The notes: generated from the sequence alone by a model not told the origin. 64,000 nt of DNA from Lepidostoma basale (GCA_022606425.2 JAHDVF020001554.1:62001-126000); one strand, 5' to 3'. Positions 50,216 through 60,745 are shown, counted from the stretch's first letter. Numbers and translations: made by a program.

Positions 50216-50440
50216 GGTCGTCCTTTGTGGCTGATTGGTAAGTGTTCTAATTGTCACCCTGAAGATCCCGGGTTCGATTTCCGGCGATGGCAGTGTGATT
50301 GCCACACTGTCGTTGGTCTGGTGCAGAATTCACTCGAAAGTTAAATGGCAAAATATTATCTACCATTTTCATCGATTTGGCTCGCGCTGTAATGATGTAA
50401 AGAGCGATTCAACTAAATAATAATAATAATAATAATAATC
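50216..50440 (+). mobile_element. SINE-1, full length
   Basis: TTTGTGGCTGATTGGTAAGT (A-box region), ATCCCGGGTTCGATTTCCGG (B box), GATGGCAGTGTGATTGCCAC, GTTGGTCTGGTGCAGAATTC, GTAATGATGTAAAGAGCGAT, TCAACTAAATAAT then AAT units. It defines both ends of the family: about 200 bp plus an (AAT)n tail. Confidence 0.88.
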
Positions 50441-51044
50441 AGTGAGTTTCCCTCGTATAAACTATCAATTTTCCGGGTGACCCAATACTCAAAGAATAAA
50501 CCGGAATAACTTTTCAATACAGGTCATTCTGGTGTGAAACACTTGCAAGGGAATCGCCTCTTTATACTGCGTCACATCCCTTTCAGGCCGGCCCTTCCGA
50601 CATCGGAATATATTAACACGTCTCCAGGGGTGTAATCTTTTGAATTCAACAGAGGAAGTCCAACATCGAGTGGGAGGCTAATTGCCGCAGCTCGGGGCTA
50701 CACCCCGGGCCGGATATCGGTCGAATTCTTTCGGCCCAATGAATATTAATGATTTTAGACCTGTTTCGGATAGAGAAAAATATATAGCCGTAATTGAGAG
50801 AAAAATTAAATAAACATCCAACGGCGCATAAATTATTACTAAATTAATATATTAGGCCTAGAAGTTGTATACTGATACGAGTATAATGATTATTACCATA
50901 TCAGATCTACTTATCGATGTAACGATACATTATTAGATTGGATTGGTTGTGTATAATCATTTGATGGATTCGTAGAAAAACGCTATAATTTTGAAATAAA
51001 AACCTTAAAAAATGAACTTTAACTACTGATGTTTTTTTAACTAC
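50441..51044. other. Unassigned, GC-richer at 50570-50740
   Basis: CAGGCCGGCCCTTCCGACAT and CACCCCGGGCCGGATATCGG have no partner in the window and no coding frame. Possibly unique host DNA. Confidence 0.35.
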
Positions 51045-51150
51045 TTCCACTTTTGTCTTTATTTCGACAGCGACCGGTTTCACCAGGTTCGCTGGCATCG
51101 ACAGACTGGTGACACTTTTGCAAACTGAGTCCTTAATATACTCGTACATA
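51045..51150 (-). mobile_element. PLE-like end fragment
   Basis: Minus strand: CTGTCGATGCCAGCGAACCT, GGTGAAACCGGTCGCTGTCG, AAATAAAGACAAAAGTGGAA. CCAG / CTGG stem followed by TGAAAC and a GTC resembles the HHR layout, with CTGTCGA in place of CTGANGA. Confidence 0.45.
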
Positions 51151-51217
51151 CAGATCAGGGGCGGCAAACATGATTCTATACAAGAATAATCTTCAAATAT
51201 ATATGTAAAATTATAAA

Positions 51218-52165
51218 ATTGTGACAGAGAGAAAACTTGGAATGATGAAATAAAAATCCTAAGTAAATAGAGAAAACAGTCATGGAAATTAGGAACAGGA
51301 ACAAAGGGATGGTTGGTGAGTTAGTTATAATGATAATGGAAATAGAAATACAGGAAGATCGAGGAAAACGCGGCACGATCAAAGAAAATATTGAATGTCG
51401 GCCACGTGAGGAGTCGAAGAAATCGACGTGCGTGCATGACCCGATGTATGAATGTTAAGTATTTGAGATAAATTTGTCAGGAAAGAAAATAGTGGCAGTC
51501 TATTCTCCACTCTTTGGAGACGGCGTAATGATTAGTTAGTTATCTTGAATATTTAAAATTACAGCCAAAATTATATGTTAATGATGTAAATGGAACCAGT
51601 AATAAACGAAGACCGACGAAAACGTGGCATGATCAAAGAAACAAAATATTGAATGTCGGCCACGTGAGGAGTCGGGGAAATTAACGTGCGCGCATGACGC
51701 GTTGTATGATTGTTAAGTGTGCGAGAGAAATTTGTCAGGAAAGAAAAGTGTGGTAGTTTATTCACCACTTCTTATAGGAGACGGCGTGGTGGTTAGTACG
51801 TTATCTTGAATATTTAAAATTACAGCAAAATTGTATGTTAATGATGTAAATGGAACCAGAAATAAACGAAGACCGACGAAAACGTGGCACGATGAAATAA
51901 ATCAAATATTGAATGTCGGCCATGTGAGGAGTCAGAGAAATCGACGCGCGTGCATGACACGATGTATGAATGTTGAGGAAGCGAGAGAAATATGTCAGGA
52001 AAGAAAATAGTGGCAGTCTATTCTCCACTCCTTGGACACGGCGTGATGGTTAGTTAGTTATCTTGAATATTTAAAATTACAGCCAAAACGAAGGTTTGAT
52101 CTATGTACTTCCTTTTGAATTTATGAAGGTACTTAAAATGCCTCTTTCCGGTATTTCAAATAAGC
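51218..52165. repeat. Segmental duplication, copy 2, with threefold RTE-A tail
   Basis: Same flanks as copy 1, but the RTE-A 3' segment is present three times in tandem (about 51305-51560, 51560-51815, 51815-52075), each ending GGCGTRRTGR-TTAG and separated by TCTTGAATATTTAAAATTAC. Units two and three begin at the KLYVNDVNGT codons. Confidence 0.88.
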
Positions 52166-52424
52166 TATAAAATTTCTTTCAAATTAGCCCAAGTAACGCA
52201 GGATGGAGACGTTAAGCGAAGGCTAGCATATAATTTACGAATGTATTTCAATATTAGTAATTTGTTTCTTCCTCGGAAACAGGTGATTTTCATCTCGTTT
52301 ATGGCGGTACTACAAATACTTTCTTTATGTTTTTTTTCGAATGCCGAATCCTGTCTAGATTTTGGTTCATTAGCCCCGATTTAATTATATATTTTTTATG
52401 TATAATGTAGGTTTGCCACAATAG
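52166..52424. other. No recognisable feature
   Basis: Under 300 bp, unassigned. Confidence 0.4.
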
Positions 52425-53055
52425 TCTAGGTTTGTTTTGAAAATTTGGTTTGGTTCATGTGGTGCTCCCGTAAATTTCTAGATATTTCGTGTATATAAGT
52501 GAATTGTTTGGGTCAATTTGATTGTTGACGCACTTTATAAAGAGTTAAGTGTGACACGTTAAACGTTTAAAATTATATAAGTTTTTTCGATTATATAAAG
52601 AATTTTAAACATAAAATTTGCATTTGTTGCAATCGATTTTTTCAATAATATTTTTAAGTTATTGCTGATATTGGTTTGTTTATAGTGCCTAATTACCTAC
52701 AGCTTATTAAAAAAAAACGGTGGATACGTGTAACATAAATTAAATAGAAAATATGTGCACCATCTAAAAAGAACATTATTTGTGATAAATTATTTTTATT
52801 TTGTTGTTTTATTTAATATCATTGTATTATATATTATCTGTTTTAGATTTATTTTGTTAATGTTGAACGATTGAAATGTGCGCGGGAGATGCCTATTGGT
52901 GGCGATGAGGTTCGCAACCAATCACATCGCGTTTCCCGCGGAGCGAAAAGAGAAGGATGGAGTGCCGCATCGGTTAAAGTGTGGCAGTCCATTCTTTCTG
53001 CATACCCTTTCGGGGAGACGACGTGATGGTTAGTTAGTTAGTTAGTTAGTTAGTC
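52425..53055 (+). mobile_element. TCE composite element, longest copy
   Basis: TTTGAAAATTTGGTTTGGTT, CATGTGGTGCTCCCG, ATTTCGTGTATATAAGTG, AGTGCCTAATTACC, TCTAAAAAGAACATTATTTG, GATGCCTATTGGTGGCGATG, AGGTTCGCAACCAATCACAT, GAAGGATGGAGTGCCGCATC, then the RTE-A end TGTGGCAGTCCATTCTTTCT and GACGTGATGG plus five TTAG units. No ORF. Confidence 0.88.
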
Positions 53056-53057
53056 TA

Positions 53058-53725
53058 ATCAAATGACTCCACCCCAATCTTGCTCCACGGTGTCCCCCTT
53101 GTGACCACGACCAGCTTCTGCTACCTCGGTAGTATGATAGCAGGCTCAGGAGGTACGGAGGAGGATGTAGCCAGCAGACTTGACAAGGCAAGGGGAGCTT
53201 TCGCTATGCTTCGCCCTGTATGGCGCTCCGGTATCATTTCGAGAAAGCTCAAGCTCCAAGTATTCAGCAGTAACGTTAAAAGCGTACTGCTGTACGGATG
53301 TGAGACTTGAAGTCTACCGCAGACGTTATTGGTAAACTCCAGGTGTTTATAAATAGGTGCCTTCGCTCAATATTCAAAATCTATTGGCCCCAAACAGTGT
53401 CAAATGCCGTTCTCTGGACCATGGCAGGCGAAAAGCCAATTAGAGAACAAGTCGCTAGGCGCAAGTGGCAGTGGATCGGTCACACTCTGAGACGGAACCC
53501 AGCCTGCATCGCTCAGGGCGCACTAGACTGGTCCCCTATGGGGGGAAGGAGAAAGCGAGGCAGACCTAGAGCCACCTGGAGAGGAGCCCTGCAGGGCGAG
53601 GTTGGGGCAGCGGGTCTCACTTGGGACGATGTTGGGCATCAGGCATGCGATAGAGTCGGGTGGAGAAGATTCCTTGAGGCCCTATGCACCACGGAGGTGT
53701 GACAGGACAAAAAGAAGAAGAAGAA
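53058..53725 (+). pseudogene. RTE-D 3' half with one frameshift
   Basis: LLHGVPLVTTTSFCYLGSMI, AGSGGTEEDVASRLDKARGA, FAMLRPVWRSGIISRKLKLQ, VLLYGCET, then the frame shifts by one base at 53306-53310 and continues KSTADVIGKLQVFINRCLRS, NAVLWTMAGEKPIREQVARR, KWQWIGHTLRRNPACIAQGA, RKRGRPRATWRGALQGEVGA, RVGWRRFLEALCTTEV, stop, GAAGAAGAAGAAG. It lacks the palm. GC-rich and otherwise open: a young copy. Confidence 0.93.
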
Positions 53726-53954
53726 GAAGAATCTAGTCTAGTCTAGTCCAGTCTAGTCCAGACTGACCGGGACACAAATCAAAATTCAAGAAAAGTAATG
53801 TTCGAAATGTTTTACGCTGAGTTAGAATGCTGTCCGTAGAAGTGGGTAGGTACCTACCTAATAAGAAAAACAAATAAATATGATGAAGGAACGTTTTATC
53901 GCCTATTAAGCTAATAATAGAATGACGTAGAACATAGTATAGATTTCAATTAAC

Positions 53955-54030
53955 TATCTTAAATATCTTAAATGTCTTAAATCTCTTAAATATCTTAAAT
54001 ATCTTAAATTTCTTAAATATCCGTAATATC
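53955..54030. repeat. 10-bp minisatellite
   Basis: About seven units of ATCTTAAATA with single-base variants. Confidence 0.9.
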
Positions 54031-54560
54031 TGAAACACCATAGTAATAATAATAATAATATCACTCATCTTAGCACCAGCACTTATGATATAGCTACAGA
54101 TTTTTTATGCAAACGAAATCTCTCAGTTCATAAAAAAATCAGCTCTATACGCGTGGGCGTAGGGGCCTTGTTGTATACCTAATATTGCAATGACAGTTTT
54201 ATTGATTTAATAAATCCATTTATTTTTAATTGGTTTTTATGTGTTACGTTTGATATCACACAGCATAAATAAGTACTTTAAATACAGTATGAAAGATTTA
54301 AAATTAAAATAATTCATTTCGTATAATTTGATTAGAGTTACATGTCTTTTTGCAAGTGCTTAATTGCAATTTACGGTTTAGGCAATAATTCAAAAGTTGA
54401 GTGTTAATTTTCTGTCGCTTAGTTTAGTTTTTTTATTGTTTTTAAATTAATGTATTTATACCACGTCAATAAAAATAGCCATTTTGTCTTTGGGTACTTG
54501 CCTATCCCAAGATTCTTAATGATAGAGATTTATACAGCGAAGGTGTGGACATATTTGGGA
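54031..54560. other. No recognisable feature
   Basis: AT-rich, with a short AAT run at 54046. Confidence 0.4.
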
Positions 54561-54564
54561 CTAA

Positions 54565-54710
54565 CAGTTGAGCCCAAAGAGCCATGTTAGGAATAAGCCA
54601 AAGAGACAGTGTCAGAAGCGAAACGGTGAGAGAAAAAAACAATGGTCATTTATCATTTACAGTGTATTAGCAAACTCTAAAAGGGATGGTCAGATCATGT
54701 AGCCCACTCC
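54565..54710 (+). mobile_element. RTE-B internal fragment
   Basis: AAAGAGCCATGTTAGGAATA, AGCCAAAGAGACAGTGTCAG, GGTGAGAGAAAAAAACAATG, then a degraded KW..GHVA block. Confidence 0.75.
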
Positions 54711-54743
54711 CGACTTTTTACATATTATATTTCAGTACTTCAA

Positions 54744-55164
54744 ATCAAATCAAATCAAATCAGTTTATTTCATCAATCAATACAAAATTAATTTTTAAGT
54801 CATCTATTGACAACAGGTAAAATAATATATTTTGTATAGTATACTACCAGAAACGCATGAGAGATGGTTCAACATTAGGAAGACAGGATACTCTCTAGAA
54901 TGAAGAGTATTTGCCTTCTGAACGTACTTTTACTAATATGAAAGAAGTCAATCTCCGAGGAGTGCGCGTCCAGCAGACTAATTTCTCTTCCCACCAGTGT
55001 CACCAGAGGCAAATTGTTTCTGGTGACCAGTAAGTAAAACAATCTGTGCTGTCGCTGTCGTAGAAATCTATCAGGTACAAAAAGACCAACACCCTCTAGC
55101 ACGGCCGAGTTCTCGAAATATCCCCTGATTAATTTAAAGAAATAGGTAATGTGATGCCCATCTC
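54744..55164 (-). pseudogene. J1 LINE 3' end
   Basis: Starts with AAATC units and AGTTTATTTC; minus text reads RRDGHHITYFFKLIRGYFEN, SAVLEGVGLFVPDRFLRQRQ, HRLFYLLVTRNNLPL. Truncated at the RRDGH block. Confidence 0.85.
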
Positions 55165-55620
55165 TTCGAAGGATGATGAACCTGGTAGGCTGTCCTCCGA
55201 CACTTCTTCGGCCCAACCTTAGAATCAGTTCAATAATCCTTTGGCTCCATCTTCCATCATCCCGTCGGCATTCTTCTTCTTCTTTTTATCCTGTCACACC
55301 TCCGTGGTGCATAGGGTCTCAAGGAATCTTCTCCACCCGACTCTATCGCATGCCTGATGCTTAACATAATCCCAAGTAAGGCCTGCTGCCTTAACCTCGT
55401 CCTGCAGGGTTCTTCTCCAGGTGGCTCTAGGTCTACCTCGCTTTCTCTTTCCCCCCATAGGGGACCAGTCTAGTGCGCCCTGAACGATGCAGGCTGGGTT
55501 CCGTCTCAGAGTGTGACCGATCCACTGCCATTTGCGCCTAGCGACTTGTTCTCTAATTGGCTTTTCGCCTGCCATGGTCCAGAGAACGGCATTTGATCCC
55601 GTCGGCATATTTATATTTAA
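55165..55620 (+). repeat. Dispersed repeat R2, copy 2, interrupted
   Basis: TAGGCTGTCCTCCGACACTT, CTTCGGCCCAACCTTAGAAT, TTTGGCTCCATCTTCCATCA match 2740-2820; resumes after the RTE-D insertion at CGTCGGCATATTTATATTT. Confidence 0.6.
55272..55595 (-). pseudogene. RTE-D 3' end with 13-bp TSD
   Basis: Minus strand: NAVLWTMAGEKPIREQVARR, KWQWIGHTLRRNPACIVQGA, LDWSPMGGKRKRGRPRATWR, RTLQDEVKAAGLTWDYVKHQ, RVGWRRFLETLCTTEV, stop, GAA tail. Fully open. ATCCCGTCGGCAT flanks it at 55259-55271 and 55596-55608. Inserted into an R2 repeat. Confidence 0.95.
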
Positions 55621-55624
55621 ATCA

Positions 55625-56153
55625 TTTCCAAATATTCTTTGTGAGTCACATATTATATTACGCAATATTTTTGGGATATTGTGGCAACTATGGAGGTCTG
55701 AGCGTTCATTGGTTTTTATGTATGCTATTCAGTTAATATTGTTTTTATTGATCTTATGTGAAATGGCTCTTTGGATGGCCCAGTCTGAAGTAAAAATTCT
55801 GGAACATTCCAAAAGCACGCGTAATATGGCAGAAATTTGTGCTCAGTCTCACGCTCCGCGGGTGTAACATTAGATTTAATGTAAACCGTAGTTCTCCGAT
55901 TATTGCCCCACTTTACATACAAACCCCATTAGGCCGCACTGCGTGGCGGCTATATCCGGGCGGGCGAAACCGGTCAAAAATTCATTTAATTATATTAATA
56001 CTCCCGAGTGCCTGCTTTTATTTTCATAATTCTCGCATAAAATCGGCATGACACGAAAATTTATGTCTTATTAAAAATATAAATCACATACATAGTTAGT
56101 CATTTAGAAGGTGGAAAGTGTGAATAAAGAAAGAATGGCGAAGAGTCGTTTGC
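55625..56153. other. Unassigned, GC-richer at 55850-56050
   Basis: CGCACTGCGTGGCGGCTATA and ATCCGGGCGGGCGAAACCGG lack partners in the window. Frames of 111 (+) and 70 codons exist but show no domain. Confidence 0.35.
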
Positions 56154-56400
56154 AATTGAAGACTACAGGGGAAAAACAAGGAATGTCAGTTAAAATTCAA
56201 AATAAATGTAATAATGCCATCTAGCGGCATCTATCCATAGTAAATTTTTCATATTCAAAAAGCATGTGTGTCATCGACTATGGCCAGATAATTGATTGCT
56301 AATTGCTAAGAAATATAAAGACTTTGATTAGCTTTATTATCAATCTATTCAAATTAACCTTCTACGGACATTCCTTGTTTTTCCCCTGTAGTCTTCAATT
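56154..56400. mobile_element. 247-bp TIR element (MITE-2)
   Basis: Left AATTGAAGACTACAGGGGAA, AAACAAGGAATGTC; the right end is the exact complement of the same 34 bases. Interior has no ORF. Confidence 0.9.
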
Positions 56401-56669
56401 ACATAATAAGAATTTATAAGAGAAGTATAAAAAAACCCCATTGAGATTAAGGAAGTAGAAAGAATCATAACATTGATATTGCATCGCTGAGGCAACTCAC
56501 ACTATCACGAAATATGTATATGTAAAAAACAATACTCTCGTAGTTCAATATATTTTTTTATGATTTGACAGTACATAGGTTCGTTTTTTTCATTAGGATT
56601 ATTTAATAAACATTAATTACTCAACAATTTAAGTATCGGCGTATTTTATTTATAACACTATAATTAAGG

Positions 56670-57011
56670 ATTAATTGTATCTCAGAAGAGACGAAGAAGA
56701 AAATTCTTTTTTTGGAAACCGAATATGGTGATCGAGGCATTTACAGGACTTATGACCTGTCATTGGTTGGGTTAAGCGATCGCTTTATATAATACAACAT
56801 TCCTCATTGCGCCCTTCTTACGACCACCACGTCTGACAAATTTTTGAAAGATTATATGATATTTATTATATGCTACTATGTTGAGAAACACTTCACATTT
56901 TTTAGTTCAATCTACACTAGCGCCATCTATTAAGATTAAATGTAAGCATTAAGCATATTCAGTTTCCAAAAAAACAATTTACATCTTCGTCTCTATTGAG
57001 ATACAATTAAT
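56670..57011. mobile_element. 342-bp TIR element (MITE-1), complete
   Basis: Left ATTAATTGTATCTCAGAAGA, GACGAAGAAGAAAATT; the right end complement reads ATTAATTGTATCTCAATAGA, GACGAAGATGTAAATT. TIR of about 58 bp with scattered mismatches. Interior TGACCTGTCATTGGTTGGGT is shared with copies at 5.15 and 28.6 kb. Confidence 0.9.
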
Positions 57012-57227
57012 ACTTAAAAAAAATTGTGTAACTCATAATGGGTAAAATCCAGTATTTGTCTACAAGTATTTGTATACATTCAAAAAACAAAAATGTACTT
57101 TAATTAAGTATACAAAAATTAGTTCACTACATTTTTATGTTTAATTTAATTCAAAAGGGTAAATTTACAGGGGGGCCTTGTGTATTTTTGTGCCTGAAAG
57201 TGGGGGCATGAGTCAAATAAGTTTGAG

Positions 57228-57342
57228 CTACACTGATCAAGTGGTCTCATTTCAACTGCTTTATTCTATTTTCATCTTTCTTTTGCCAGTTCCATTCTTC
57301 GCATTCATACATAAGTTCGGTTCAAGGACACCATTGTAATAA
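57228..57342 (-). mobile_element. RTE-A internal scrap
   Basis: CAAGTGGTCTCATTTCAACT, TTTTGCCAGTTCCATTCTTC and CATACATAAGTTCGGTTCAA: the YGSEAWNWQKKDE block on the minus strand, degraded. Confidence 0.7.
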
Positions 57343-58415
57343 AGATGTAAAGATAATTTTTAAATTGCTAAAAATTTATTTTCGTTCCCCTTGAAATGTT
57401 AATCTGAAACACGAATTATGTTTTCTGAAAAAATAACTTTTCTAGGGCAATCAAATACTTACGAATCAGTGATCTTGTCAGAAGAATAAGCAAATAAAAA
57501 ATTCGCGCAGAAAAATATGTTTTCTCGACAAATTTTCTTAGAATTACGTAGGTGCTTAGTCAATTTTTAATGGATTCTTTTCTCGAAGTTATATTGGGTA
57601 TGTAAATAAAATATAACTGTTATAGAAAATTTAATCCATCAACTAGGGTAAAAAGTATTTTAAAAAAATATTGTGTATACTTTCGTACGTAAAAAGTTAT
57701 TAAATAAAATTTTTGTGAATGAAATGAACGAAGCGCGTCTACATGCACCTACTTGCCACGACAGCAAAATGCCGCATCTAGAATTACAAAACTTGAATCT
57801 TTTTCAAAAATGATTCAAGCGGGATGGCTTGAATATATAAATTTGCGTCCAGAATCACTTTGATACTAAAACGATATATTGGATTTTATTACTTAGCACT
57901 CGTTTCTCTATCAAATTCCGTAACTAATTATTATTTTATATTACTAATATGATTTTGGTTAATATATTGAAAAGCAAAAAACAATAACTTAAAAACATTA
58001 AGGAACAAGACTTGCTTCTTATTCTTTAATGTTTTTGATTTGATTCTTGCCGCCATATCGGCGGCACTCGAGTAATACGGCGAACCACGCATGCCGCTTC
58101 TATGGCGGCACTCGATTGCAAAGGGTTAAAAATAAAGAATCGACCAGATGGTAACTGTTGTATATTAATATTTTTTCTATGCATATTCTGAATTCAATAT
58201 ATTTGTTGATGGATTTATTCAATAACAAAATAACCTTCCAAGAACTGGACTTGAATAGCTTAATTGAAACGATGTTGATTCTATGAATTGTATCGGTTGA
58301 AAAATTCCATGGAATTATAATAGGCAAAGCCCTTGCTATATGATTTTGTAGTTTAATCCATTCGATTTACAGATGCTTATCTCACGAATTGGTGCCTAGT
58401 TATATTTGAACAGTT
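57343..58415. other. No recognisable feature
   Basis: AT-rich. CCGCCATATCGGCGGCACTC and CTATGGCGGCACTCGA repeat at 58050-58115. Confidence 0.4.
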
Positions 58416-59396
58416 TTAAGGGGTTACACTACCCTGAAATTTTCAAAAACTCAGAGAAGATCAAAAGGGAATAGAGGACATCACCGCAAACAACAGAATA
58501 ACCTTTGTGCGGTCCAGGAATCGCAGACTAAATGTAATTAATTTTTTATTTATTTAAAGACGCTGACATCATATCGTCACTTCAAAGGTAAAACTCATTA
58601 AGTGACATTTCAAATTTTTCTCCTTTTCTTGCAACTTCCGCATCAGACTTGTGAATTCTACGCCAGAAAACAATCACCAAGTGTATTTATTAAAGAATAA
58701 CAGTTATTCATTAATAAAAACACTTGGTGATTACTTTCTGACGTAGAATTCACAAGTCTGATACAGAAATTGCAAAAAAAAAAAAATTCAAATGTCACTT
58801 AGTGAGTTTTACCTTTGAAGTGACGATATTTTCTTTCTATTGCGTTTTTTTTCGAAACTATTTTTTTCAAAACGGTGTACACGATATCTCCCGATCTACT
58901 TACTCGAATTGGTTGAAATTTACAATAGTTATTTTTCATAATATTATCTACAATATCATGTAGTTTTTTTTTAAAAATAAGTGTCATGTTCAAAAATAAG
59001 ATTTTAAACTCAAAACTTAATGAAAATTTGAGTTTTTTTTTTCAAACAGCTGCCATTTCTACAAAAAAATATCTATATCCCTGCGTCGCGTCACTCAAAA
59101 GCTATTACAATTCTTCAAAATAAACAATTTGTTTTTTGATTTCGGATAATTTAGTATAAAGAAATCATGTGCACTATCAGCAAACATTTTTAAACAGGCT
59201 TCTACATATCGGTTTGTATCTCCGTCATACTTTTCTTTCTATATTTAATATTGTAACTTGTTTATACATGTATAAAATACGTGTATAAAATTACCTACAT
59301 GTATAAAATACAGATTATTTTATTATATATGATGGCTGTGTTAAAACAAAAAATTATACCTATTTTTCCGAGCGCTAAGGTGGTATCACCCCTTAA
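58416..59396. mobile_element. 981-bp TTAA-ended element
   Basis: Left TTAAGGGGTTACACTACC, right complement TTAAGGGGTGATACCACC. The termini resemble those of the 38.8-kb element (TTAAGGGGTTAGGGGC). TTAA at both ends fits a four-base TTAA target. No ORF of note; contains a nested foldback. Confidence 0.75.
58571..58829. repeat. Foldback of about 120-bp arms inside the TTAA element
   Basis: ATATCGTCACTTCAAAGGTA, AACTCATTAAGTGAC, CAGACTTGTGAATTCTACG and AATCACCAAGTG pair with complements on the right arm; the centre near 58700 is AT-rich. May be an independent insertion or the element's own sub-terminal repeat. Confidence 0.88.
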
Positions 59397-59399
59397 GTA

Positions 59400-59605
59400 A
59401 CATAACGTTGAAGCAGGTTCCTGGTATAAGCAGGATAAACATCGAATAAATGTATTGAAAATGAGATTAAAAAAAATAAGAATAGAATTAAATAAATATG
59501 TGAACAAAATGTAACCTTATTATTATAATTGAATGTTTAATTGTTTTTATTAGAACATGTGTTGTGTACACGTGTACTATTTCAAGTAAATAAATAAATA
59601 AAATA
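59400..59605. other. No recognisable feature
   Basis: Short AT-rich stretch. Confidence 0.4.
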
Positions 59606-59609
59606 TATC

Positions 59610-59850
59610 TAAAACGATATACGACAGAATCCCAAATGTTGGTATAAGAAAGGAATGTGGAGCGGAAGAAGGTATTATGAACAAAATTATGAAAGGATCG
59701 CTGCGTTGCGTTGGTTCGGACATATGGAGCGCATGGATGGAGAAAGAATGGTTAAGAAAGTATACGTTAATGATGTAAATGGAGTACGGAGTCGCTGCAT
59801 ACTCCTGCGGGGAAACAGCGTGATTGTTTGTTGTTGTTGTTGTTGGTACT
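59610..59850 (+). mobile_element. RTE-A copy with internal deletion
   Basis: CGATATACGACAGAATCCCA, GTATTATGAACAAAATTATG, ATGGAGCGCATGGATGGAGA, then CGGAGTCG joined to CTGCATACTCCTGCGGGGAA, removing the RPRKTW to NVEEA region. CTGCGTTG is duplicated at 59699-59709. Ends GTGATTGTTTGTTGTTGTTG. Confidence 0.85.
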
Positions 59851-59854
59851 TATG

Positions 59855-60275
59855 GTCTTGAAACTGTTACACTGTCCAAACTAAAGTGCCGAGAAACTAC
59901 GAGTGACCCAAAGAGCCATGGAAAGGGCCATGTTAGGAATAAGCCTAAGAGACAGAATCAGAAACGATACGGTGAGAGAAAAAACAAAGGTCACTGACAT
60001 CATCCACCGGGTGGCGACTCTAAAATGGCATTGGGTAGGTCACGTAGCCAGAAGCTTAGATGAAAAGTGGACAAGAAGACTGCTGACTTAGAGACCGTGG
60101 ACGGCAAAGAGAAGTGCAGGGCGACCGCAACTACGACAGAAGGATGATCTGAACAGACACGTCGGAATAACCTGGATGCAGTCTGCACAGGATAGAGTTA
60201 CATGGAAGCGAATGGAGGAGGCCTTTGTCCATGAGTGGACGGGAACAGGCTGAGGAAGAAGATGAAGAAGAAGTT
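59855..60275 (+). pseudogene. RTE-B 3' end
   Basis: ETTRVTQRAMERAMLGISLR, DRIRNDTVREKTKVTDIIHR, VATLKWHWVGHVARSLDEKW, TRRLLT, TAG replacing Trp, RPWTAKRSAGRPQLRQKDDL, NRHVGITWMQSAQDRVTWKR, FVHEWTGTG, stop, GAAGAAGATGAAGAAGAAG. One nonsense mutation in about 125 codons. Confidence 0.92.
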
Positions 60276-60279
60276 GTTG

Positions 60280-60340
60280 TTAAAATATTATAAAATTTCT
60301 AGAAAACAAACGTTTTCATTCATATTAATTATGTAATGTA
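60280..60340. mobile_element. HHR-3 arm
   Basis: AAAATTTCTAGAAAACAAAC, GTTTTCATTCATATTAATTA; one arm of the 44.1-kb type element. Confidence 0.55.
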
Positions 60341-60689
60341 ACAGGTTTTTCATTGTTGACAAAATGATTTTTCATATTGTCTTTGCGAGATCATGACATG
60401 CTTTGAAACATTCAATACTGATTAATGAAATATATTATATAGTTTGATAAGACCATACAATTCATCATTTACAGTATTAGGCAAGTGTCAAATCAAATCT
60501 GATAGGAGTTACAAAAAATGTATACAGTTCAAAACATATCAGACCAGCTAGGCTGTAAAGTAAATTCGTCGAAATCTCAGTGTGGTTGTTTTGTATTCAT
60601 ACAGCACCCTTTCGCATATAACATGCGTCAAAAGAGAATTTCTGTTAAGGTTTCTATATGGTACGGTCCACTTTTTGTATAAACATATA
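60341..60689. other. No recognisable feature
   Basis: Unassigned. Confidence 0.4.
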
Positions 60690-60745
60690 CACATTCCGAT
60701 CTCCGGAGTACCTCAAGGAAAATAATTAGACCATTTTTTATCTTT
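60690..60745 (+). pseudogene. Isolated reverse transcriptase motif relic
   Basis: ISGVPQGK, stop, LDHFL: the third lone GVPQG block in the window. Family undetermined. Confidence 0.6.

Noticed and set aside
59699..59712. Tandem CTGCGTTG as a functional site
   Set aside because: Simple 6-8 bp slippage duplication inside an RTE-A relic.
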